Origin: Gymnothorax reevesii | Lineage: Eukaryota > Chordata > Actinopteri > Anguilliformes > Muraenidae | Assembly (NCBI GenBank): GCA_029721435.1 | Contig: CM056580.1 | Span: 70,023,367-70,087,366 of the forward strand | Direction of reading: 5' to 3' | DNA length: 64,000 bases | In this document: in pieces, positions 56,264-64,000 of the stretch | Position numbering within the stretch: the first letter of the stretch is position 1 | Layout of the letters: each line of letters starts with the position of its first letter | Made by a program: the position numbers and the translations under genes | Notes under the pieces: model-generated | What the model was told of the DNA's origin: nothing | Database searches by the model: none | Seen by the model: only the letters and a program-made list of their open reading frames with translations

Positions 56264-58270
56264 GGCAGTGAGTGCATTTGTCTGAATGAGAGAAAAAGAC
56301 CATGTATTGATTTTTGTTTTTTTTTGTTTTTTGCTTTGTTGACCATAAGTATTGAAATGGTTTGAAATGCAAACCAGCACTGAGAAACAGCCCTAGCTAT
56401 CCTCGCAGACCAATAATTCTATGTTTGTAGAAACGGGAAGCAGTATTGACACAGATAAACAAACAGGTATATAGTTTTTGGTGGAGTTGACTGTTGGCAT
56501 TGAGATCCATTAGGTTTTCAGACAAAGACCTTAAATCTGAACCATCCCATGCCATTCCTGAGCTATGCCTCCTTGAGCAGAATGTCAATGTTATTTCACA
56601 GTAGAAGTGACAGTTCTGGACTGCCCTCTTCTGGGCTGTCTATGGCACTGCATGCACTGATCATCAAATTGACTGAGTATTTACAAGTGGTTCCACTGTT
56701 GATGTATTTGAATCCTCCTGCAAGGTTTGTTTATACTTTCTGGAAGATCGTGAAGGAAAAATAAGTTTATTCACTAACTTAAAATAACGTGGATCAGAAC
56801 AAAAATTTTTCATACTGGTATAAACCTGAAATCATCATTTTGTTTGCATTAACAGACCATTGGAGGCCTTTCAACATAATGGACCACTGCTTGACAATCG
56901 ATGTCATGTTATTCAACACATGAATATCTTTGTACCATTTCCTGTCACTCAGTTTATTTAATAACATTTTATTGAGTTCTTGTGGTAATTTTTTTTCTGG
57001 GAATATGATGCTGCAGCTAACTCTTGGGAAGCGCTGCACATCAAACTGATGTCAAAAAATCTGCTCCACCAATACCCAGACATGCCTGGTGCACCGATGC
57101 CCATTAGAGGTGATGATAAACTTCGCTTTCATACAGTATTGTTGTTTACATCATTATATGCAAAGTTTTCTCTCCTGTATTGCCATGGTAATGCCGTCCG
57201 TTGATATTGTAGAGTAGACTGTAGACCACACGGAAGCAGCTGCCAATCCTGTTTACATTAGCACAGGATTATTGTATTAAGTCTGTTCAGGGAAATGAAT
57301 GTGCCAAAGAATTTTTCAGTATTATTTTTTCCAGTGTTAAGTTGCTTTGAAGCTTTAGCCTTGTGCAAAGTAAAAGTGTTTGAAAGATGTTTTGAACAAG
57401 TATGTTCATGCCAGACTTGAAATCTCCCTTATGAAGCCTTAGATGCATCTGTTGACACTAAGCACTACTGGCAAAATATAATGAAAATCCCCCCAAAAAA
57501 AAAACAAAAACAAAAAACAAACATACACTATGGTATTCCCACACATTCACAGATTTGGGAAGATTTTGAAGACGCGATGAGTTTGAAGAATACATGCCAT
57601 GGTTTTGCATGCAGGCAGCTCAAGCTTATTCAAAAACGTAGAGACTTATTTCCTCAAGGCATAACTATCATTAATGCTGTTACAGTTGGAAGTCAGTTTT
57701 AATGAGAAAGTTCATGTGGCAAATCAAAGACATACATATTAGCTGAATCATCCAAGCTAGAATTGGAAGCCTGTGAAACCCACCTGATTGTAAATACATA
57801 AATACAACACAGTTCTGAACTCGATCATGAAAGTAAAACTATTTGAGCATTCTCGATTCATGTGGAACAAAATATGCACAAAATCATAGCTCAGATGATT
57901 CCAAAGCAGCACTTCTTCCACTGCCATTTGGACTCATCACCAGTATAAATTGTCGTCTCCATGTTATATCGCACCCTAGTGGAGCTGCATGAGTGAAATT
58001 GGAAGCTTGCACATGACCTAATCCTCTGAAGCTTATGTAGAGGTTGGGTTATTGTCAGCATCACAATAAGTTCACAGACTGATATAATCTCAAAATGACT
58101 AGGCTAAAGGGAGATTTCAAGAATTAAGTGCATATTTATATTTAACCGTCACAGTGACATCATTGTAAATGAAAATGTTTTTTGTCAATAATATATTTGT
58201 CTTAGGAATCCAGACTGTGCCTTATAAAATCTAAGTGTATTGATGCAAAATAAAGATTTTTCAGTCAAAT
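55561..58270 (+). other. adgra2: Probable ADGRA2 3' UTR with candidate poly(A) signals
   Basis: No coding content follows the stop. A canonical AATAAA lies at 58249-58254 (TGCAAAATAAAGATT), and a variant ATTAAA at 55860-55865 could give a short form. A (GT)n run is at about 56225-56262. The extent is inferred: the sequence is AT-rich and free of recognised transposons up to the AATAAA, and repeats start again near 58816. Cleavage sites are not proven. Confidence 0.5.
56225..56262. repeat. (GT)n in the 3' UTR
   Basis: About 18 GT units with one T interruption, in the presumed transcribed 3' UTR. Confidence 0.9.
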
Positions 58271-58815
58271 TGTACAATTGCTAAGATTCCTATTCTTGAA
58301 GTTATGTTCCTATGCTAACTGACAACTTAATACATGACTTGTACTAAAATTGGATTATCACTCAATATAATAATTAAAAAAATAAAAAAAACTTTGCAGA
58401 TCACTAGTGCCACTCAGACAGGACAATTGCTTGACAATGCAAGCACCATTTCACATGGCAGGATATTTACGGGGCGTTAAGTAACCTGAAGCCATACAGG
58501 TGCATGGTAGGAACACAGCTGGGGCGTCTTTAAGAATTTTGAATTTGTGTAACAGATTTTATAGTTTCAGCTTTAAATGAAATGATTTTTCGATTAGTAT
58601 ATGCACTTTGGATGAAAGGACATTAAGATATGGAATATGAGCTGGTAGAAGGTAGAAGAAAAACAGGATTTGGTAATGAGGTGGAGGAAGAGAAATGTGA
58701 TGGTGGATTGTTTTGGATGGGAGGCAATTTTATGTTTAATAATGGACATGCAGTCAGCAAATTTATTTAAAAAAGGGGTTGGGGTAAGAAAAGGGGTTAA
58801 GAATAAAGGCTGCAT

Positions 58816-59095
58816 TTTGGAGTGCATGGTGGGGCAGTGGTTAGCACTGCTACTTCACAGCAAGATGGTTGTGGGTTCGAAGCTGGCCTGGGGTCTTTCT
58901 GCGTGGAATTTGCTGGTTCTCCCGGTGTTTGCATGGGGCTACTCTGGTTTCCCCCACCCACAAAAACATGCATTATAGGAGTTGGTCTTTAGAACTGGAG
59001 TTGGTCCCGGGGCGCTGCCCACTCCTCCTAACAATAGTATGGGTTAAATGCAGAGGACCAATTACCCCATGGTAATTCAATAAATTGTGTCTTCT
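58816..59095 (+). mobile_element. tRNA-derived SINE
   Basis: The head GGGGCAGTGGTTAGCACTGC (A-box region) and GTGGGTTCGAAGC (B box) is followed by a body CTGGCCTGGGGTCTTTCTGC that I recall from a widespread fish SINE. The tail ends in an AT-rich segment (CAATAAATTGTGTC). It cannot fold as a working tRNA, so it is not called as one. Confidence 0.75.
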
Positions 59096-60387
59096 TATTT
59101 GATGCAGGAGTTTGTAGTGTGAGGGAGGTAAAAAGATGGTATAAAATCTGAAAGTGCTTTTATAATTTTGCATCCTGGTAAGACATTTTTTAGATTCTGC
59201 CAGTAAGAGAGCGAGAGTATTTGATTGAATTTAAGTGGGATGCTCTTAGTGTCTGGAGTGTGGACATGCAGCTGCAGTAACTAGGAGAGGAGACAGCAGG
59301 TGCAGGAGGTGTGAGAAAGATGGGCGTCAGTCAACAAAAGAGCTGGTGGCTTCACTGGCTTGTTTTCACCGTAAGTCATGAAGTTGGGGCAAAGGAGCGT
59401 TGGCACAGTAAAATGCATGGTGAGACCAAAAGGGCACAGCACTGAGTAGAACTATCATGTCCTCAGTACAACCTATGAGTGAAGTGAGTTATGTGACCAT
59501 TTATATGAACAGAGCCTGAAATACTGAGGATTGTGGGAAAAGAATGGCAGAGGCGTGATAAAGGGAATACTCATATTGATAGATGGGGGTTCCTAGAATT
59601 TATTGTGATGGTGATAAACTTACAGTGATATAAAGGCAAGGTCAGAAAGGACCCAGTTAGTGGCAGACTTGGCTAATATTAAAGGGGATAAGAATCAAGA
59701 GATTCTGGGAAAAGGGCTTGAAGGAAGAAAAGAAAAGAAAACAGAATAATAAGGAAGAACATTGGTAAGGAAGGGGAGGTTTTTGTATGAAGCAAATGGA
59801 AAGAAAGAGTAGGATTATATTCACCTAGCAGTAAGTGCTAATGGAGTACGCAATGGTCAGCCAGAGTAAAACCAGAAGACTATCAAGAAGAACTGACCAG
59901 CATTGCATTTCCGAGCAATAAGGCAATGCCCTGTTTTGCTGAACAACTTCAAGTCATCAGGATTGCTTCAGATCAGTGCAGCTTCATCAGACCAAAGACA
60001 ATATCATTCCATGGAGCTACCAATAGCCTACAAGTTCAGCTGATCACAAAAAGCTGCATGACTGCCAGCTTTTCTAGCAAGAAGCATGTTCATTTTTACA
60101 TTTAATTTACGCTGAAACCACATCAATCGCTATAATGACTGAATCATAGTATTTGTTGATTTAAATATAGCCCCAATTCCAAAATAGTTGGGACAAAGTG
60201 TAAATTGTGAATAAAATCAAAACGCAATGACTTTCAAATTACACCAGCCAGTATTTTATTCACAATAGAACAGAGATAACATAGCAAATGTTGAAACTGA
60301 GAAATTTTACAATTTTATCCACAAAATGAGCTCATTTCAAATTTGATGGCTGCTATAGGTCTCAAAAAAGTTGGAGCAGGGGCCCGT

Positions 60388-60834
60388 TTACCATGGTGTA
60401 GCATCCCCTCTTCTATTTAACACAGAGTAGAGGCATCTGGGCAGTGAGGAGACAACTTTCTTGAGTTTAGCCATTGGAATTTGATCCCACTCTTGTTTAA
60501 TATAGGCTTTGGTAGCTTCCAGCAGCTGGAGAGTTTTGGGTCCCCTTTGACAGACTTTTCGTTTAATTATGCGCCAAATGTTCTCAATTGGTGAAAGTTC
60601 AGGACTGCAGGCAGGCCAGTTCAGCACATGGACTCTTATACTACAAATGTTGTAATAGCTGCAGTATGTGGTTTTGCATTGTCCTGCTGAAATACACAAG
60701 GCCTTCCCTGGAAAAGATGTCATCTGGAGGGGGGCATATGTTGCTCTAACCTTTATATACCTTTCAGCATTCATGGTGCTTTTTAAAACATGCAAGTGTC
60801 CCACACCATATGCACTAATGCAACCCCATACCAT
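60388..60834 (-). pseudogene. Tc1-type transposase C-terminal part
   Basis: It reads [20 protein letters not shown], then [20 protein letters not shown], the third catalytic residue region. The usual FQQDNA segment is destroyed by frameshifts (reading ISAGQCKTT), so the second Asp is lost. Confidence 0.75.
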
Positions 60835-60993
60835 CAGAAATGCTGGCTTTTGAACTGAACACTGAAAACAGGAGGGGTGGTCTTTCTCCTCTTTAGCCAG
60901 GCGGACACGACGCTCATGACTTCCAACAAGAATGTCAAATTTGGACTCATCTAACCACAGGACACTTTCCCACTTTGCTACAGTCCATTTTAA

Positions 60994-61124
60994 CCCATTT
61001 ATGCCTGAATTTTCTTTTTTTTACTTTTTTATGTTATTATACTTCAAAATACCACTCTAATAGTCATTCAAACAGGACACTTTTTCTTAAAAGTCCTCAT
61101 GTGAGGACACTAGGCATAAATGGG
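60994..61124. mobile_element. 131-bp TTAA MITE inside the Tc1 copy
   Basis: Perfect 13-bp inverted ends CCCATTTATGCCT, flanked by TTAA (60990-60993, 61125-61128). Copy 1 of the host element has a single uninterrupted CCATTTTAAATGAGCC at this point, so the insertion and its 4-bp duplication are proven. An inner hairpin, GTCCTCA..TGAGGAC, is near 61094. Likely piggyBac-type. Confidence 0.9.
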
Positions 61125-61489
61125 TTAAATGAACCTTGGCCCACAGAACACAGTGGCGCTTCTGGGTCATACTCAACAATGGCTTGCTTTTTGCATAATA
61201 GAGTTTTAGGTGGCATCTGTGGATGGCACGACGGACTGTGTTGACAGACAGTGTTTTCTTTACATATTCCTAGGCCCATTTAGTAATGTCAATGACAGAA
61301 TCATACCGGTGAGTGATGCAGTGGTGTCTGAGGGCCCGAAGATCACGGGCATCCAGTAAAGGTCTTTGGAGTAGTCCCTTACGCACATAGATTTTTCCAG
61401 TTCTCTGAATCTTTTGATGATGTTATGCGCTGTCCATAATAACACCTCCAAAACCTTTGCAATTTGACGTTGAGGAACATTGTTTTTAA

Positions 61490-61829
61490 AGTACTAGTGA
61501 ATTACCCACGGCGAGAATAATTTTGACTGTGCGAGCATCGAGATGGAAATACAGCAGTTACATTTGTAAAGGGCTATGCCACACCCTTATCCCCAAGAGG
61601 AAGGGGAGTTTTGTCTGGCATGGGGGTGGTGGAGTGTCCAAAGTAGAAATTGACCTTTGACCCCAGTGACCTTGACCTTTCAAAAAACTAACCCCTCAAG
61701 GATAATTCCAGGGACAACCTACATAGACCCACCAAGTTTGGGGAAGATCCATCAGAGGACCTCGGAGGAGTAGGGGAACAAACAGACAGACAGACAAACG
61801 TTCCTCAAATTATAATATGATATGATGAT
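61490..61829. mobile_element. Foreign 340-bp repeat inside the Tc1 copy
   Basis: Copy 1 has TTTTTAAAGAATTCCAC without this segment. It contains GTGACCTTGACCTTTC, GTTTGGGGAAGATCCATCAG and ACAAACAGACAGACAGAC, then an ATGATATGATG tail, resembling the 3' end of an unclassified non-LTR repeat. No clear target duplication was seen. Confidence 0.6.
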
Positions 61830-62482
61830 TCCACAATTTTTTTTACGCAAGCCTTCACAGGTTGGAGAGCCTCTGGCCATCTCTACTTCTGAGAGACTCA
61901 GCCTCTCCAAGACATCCTTTATAGCCAATCATGTTACACAACTGATGCCAGTTACCTTAATTACTTGCTAAATGCTCTTTCAGCTGATTCTCTTATGTAT
62001 TAATTGCTTTTCAGGCCTTTTTTGCCTGTCCCAACTTTTTTGAGACATCTTGCAGCCAGAATATTTAAAATAAGCTCATTTTGTGAATAAAAATGTAAAA
62101 CGCCTCAGTGTCAACATTTGAAATGTTATCTATGTTCTACTGTAAGTAACATATTGGCTTATGTGATCTGAAAGTCATTGCATTTTGATTTTATTCACAA
62201 TTTACGCTTCGTCCCAACTATTTCAGAATTGGGGTTGTACAAAAGGTGACCTTTTCTGGATAGACAGTGGGTCTTGCAAAGTAAGTTTTCACTGGATGGC
62301 ACAAGTGCTTTCATTTTTAGGAAACCTCTTTGATTTTGTTTGTTGAATATGTTTTGTTTGGTGTTTTCAGTAAAGTTATTCCTAGTAGAGGACAGCAGGT
62401 GGTGCAGAAACTATCCATCCATCCATCATCTATACCAATCTATACCATCCGTCATCTATACCAATTCTTCCTCATCAAAGCG

Positions 62483-62780
62483 CAGGGATGGGCAACGAGG
62501 GCCGTATCTGTCCCTGGTTTTCACACCAACCTCTGGCCTTTAATTAGTTAATTATCTAAATTAGACGAACTATTCATGAAATCTGACATTTCTTTAAATC
62601 ATCATGAATTACCACCAAAGACAGTTCTTGTCACCCTACATAAAACATTTTTTTTGATCAAACCTTTACAAAAATTTATATTTGTGTATGCAGCCAATTA
62701 ACTCAGTTAGTCAGGGTAATTAATAGAAATAAAAACCTGTATACACACCGGCCCTCTAGGACTGGAGTTGCCCATTCCTG
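62483..62780. mobile_element. hAT-type MITE, family C copy 1
   Basis: A 298-bp element with ends CAGGGATGGGCAAC and its imperfect inverse (CAGGAATGGGCAAC). It is the same family as 63366-63672, in inverse orientation. The 8-bp flanks do not match, so one side may be rearranged. Confidence 0.8.
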
Positions 62781-62843
62781 CTGTAGGGGAACTGAAGCCT
62801 ATCCTAGCTGACTATGAACGAAAGAAAGGAACATTCCCTAGAC

Positions 62844-63043
62844 CAGGGGTGTCAAACTGACCCGTAAACGGGCCAAGAGGCTGCAGGTCTTCAATCCTAC
62901 CAAGCAGAAGCTCACCTGAAAGCACTGATTTAATCAACTGATCTAGGCCCGCACAACTGATTAGTTGTATCAGGTGCCCTTCTGCATTGTTGGAGTGAAA
63001 GCCTGCAGCCTCAGTCCATTTACGGGTCAGTTTGACACCCCTG
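62844..63043. mobile_element. hAT-type MITE, family A copy 2, TSD CCCTAGAC
   Basis: A 200-bp element with ends CAGGGGTGTCAAACTGACCC and perfect flanks CCCTAGAC (62836-62843, 63044-63051). It is the inverse of copy 1 at 13969-14170 and close in sequence, so the family moved fairly recently. Confidence 0.93.
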
Positions 63044-63365
63044 CCCTAGACTGCTCGCCAATCCATCACAGGGCTCACAGGCCATGCACTCACACATTAC
63101 TTAGGCAAGTTGCAGTCTCCAATTCATGTAGGATGTACGGGAGGAAAACAGAGTACAGAGAGGAAATTAGTTCCTAAGTTAACTAAAGGAAACCCAGATG
63201 AACAAAGGGTGAACACGCAAATGCCACACAGAAAGGCCTCTGTTTAAATTCTAACTCAAGACCTTCTTGATATAAGCCAACAGTACAAATTACTGAACCA
63301 CCATGCTGATCCTTTGTAAAATTATATTTCTTGCACATTTTTGGTCGCTTTTTCACTCCTTAGGG

Positions 63366-63672
63366 CAGGGATGGGCAACTCCGGTCCTAGAGGGCCGGTG
63401 TATGCTGGTTTTGATTTCAATCAATTACCCTGACTAACTGAGTTAATTGGTAGCATACACAAATATAGATTTGTGCAAAAGTTTGATCAAAGAAAAATGT
63501 TTTATGTAGGGAGACAAGAACTGTCTTTGGTGGTTATGCGTGATTATTAAAGAAATGCGCCAGAAATGTCAGATTTCATGAATAGCTTGGATAATTTAGA
63601 TAATCAACTAATTAAAGCCCAGAAGTTGGTGTGAAAATCAGGGACAGATACGGCCCTCGTTGCCCATCCCTG
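63366..63672. mobile_element. hAT-type MITE, family C copy 2, TSD CCTTAGGG
   Basis: A 307-bp element with ends CAGGGATGGGCAAC on both sides and perfect flanks CCTTAGGG (63358-63365, 63673-63680). Non-coding. Confidence 0.92.
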
Positions 63673-64000
63673 CCTTAGGGAATATTCAACAAAAATGTTC
63701 AAATTGTTGATAGCTCATGAACGAGTGACGCAGCTAGTCCCGTTAGGAACACATGATATGAGCATTAACGTGAATATTGGAGTCTCGTCCATCTCAGCTG
63801 CAAAGTCCCTTAGAACGACAAGAAAGTCATAAATGAATTAATTTCTCACAACAATGAATGACCTTCAACGTTTGGAAATGTCACAACCAATGTACAATAC
63901 TACCTGCAACCTGTTACCAATCTCCATTTTCGGAAAGAGCACATGTGAACGACTTGCTTTTGACCAATGACACGCCAGACAGCGAGATAATGGGCGGGGA

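Larger units (their letters stand above)
60168..62237 (-). mobile_element. Tc1/mariner element, family B copy 2, with two insertions
   Basis: A 2070-bp block with ends matching the 46195-47400 copy (CCCCAATTCCAAAATAGTTG and its inverse) and TA at 60166-60167 and 62238-62239. It keeps the catalytic region lost from copy 1, but contains a 131-bp TTAA MITE and a 340-bp foreign segment. The left terminal bases are mutated. Confidence 0.88.
58271..64000. other. Repeat-rich region downstream of ADGRA2
   Basis: No host gene was recognised. A SINE, a Tc1-type element with two insertions, and three hAT-type MITEs are listed separately. The stretches 58271-58815, 59100-60167 and 63681-64000 have no feature I can support. 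Confidence 0.6.

Noticed and set aside
58830..58900. tRNA-like A and B boxes
   Set aside because: They belong to a SINE head; cloverleaf pairing and the 3' acceptor stem are not intact.

Overview
The window is animal nuclear DNA, almost certainly from a teleost fish. It carries one large spliced gene on the + strand with GT/AG introns. The introns are full of Tc1/mariner elements, hAT-type and TTAA-type MITEs, tRNA-derived SINEs, a LINE fossil, minisatellites and long CA/GT tracts, a repeat mix typical of fish. The species cannot be told from the sequence. I see no bacterial, viral or CRISPR-type content, and no second host gene. The gene is ADGRA2 (GPR124/TEM5), an adhesion G-protein-coupled receptor. 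Eighteen coding exons (called exons 2-19 here, assuming one exon upstream) join in phase from 13793 to the stop at 55558-55560 and give about 1279 residues. In order these are four 72-bp leucine-rich-repeat exons, an LRR C-terminal cap, an Ig-like domain, a hormone-receptor (HRM) domain, a GAIN/GPS region, seven membrane segments and a 325-residue cytoplasmic tail ending in the PDZ ligand ETTV. The signal peptide and N-terminal cap exon were not found and probably lie before base 1. ADGRA2 is known to act with RECK as a Wnt7a/Wnt7b-specific co-activator of Frizzled/beta-catenin signalling in brain endothelium. Layout: 1-13792 is the end of intron 1, with a CA repeat, an AGGTCA-rich repeat, a 21-bp minisatellite, a SINE and a hAT MITE. 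Exon 2 (13793-13864) is followed by a 25.5-kb intron 2. That intron holds two hAT MITEs, a GT tract, a 28-bp and a 41-bp minisatellite, a LINE split by two Tc1-type elements inside the 41-bp array, a 2.7-kb TTAA-type element, a Tc1 fossil with another Tc1 inside it, and older MITE remnants. Exons 3-6 lie at 39409-41989. Intron 6 (41990-47681) contains a 2.0-kb TTAA-type element and a 1.2-kb Tc1 element. Exons 7-19 are packed into 47682-55560. A 3' UTR of up to about 2.7 kb follows, then repeat-rich intergenic DNA with a SINE, a second copy of the intron-6 Tc1 family holding two further insertions, and three hAT MITEs. The most useful observations are: two ADGRA2 acceptors whose upstream tract is a GT repeat; a non-canonical GPS tripeptide; a datable stack of nested insertions in a minisatellite that kept evolving; five hAT MITEs whose perfect 8-bp target duplications all have TA in the centre; four different TTAA-flanked elements, one carrying a remnant conserved coding exon; and a long G-rich minisatellite on the sense strand of intron 2. 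No wholly new biological system is evident.
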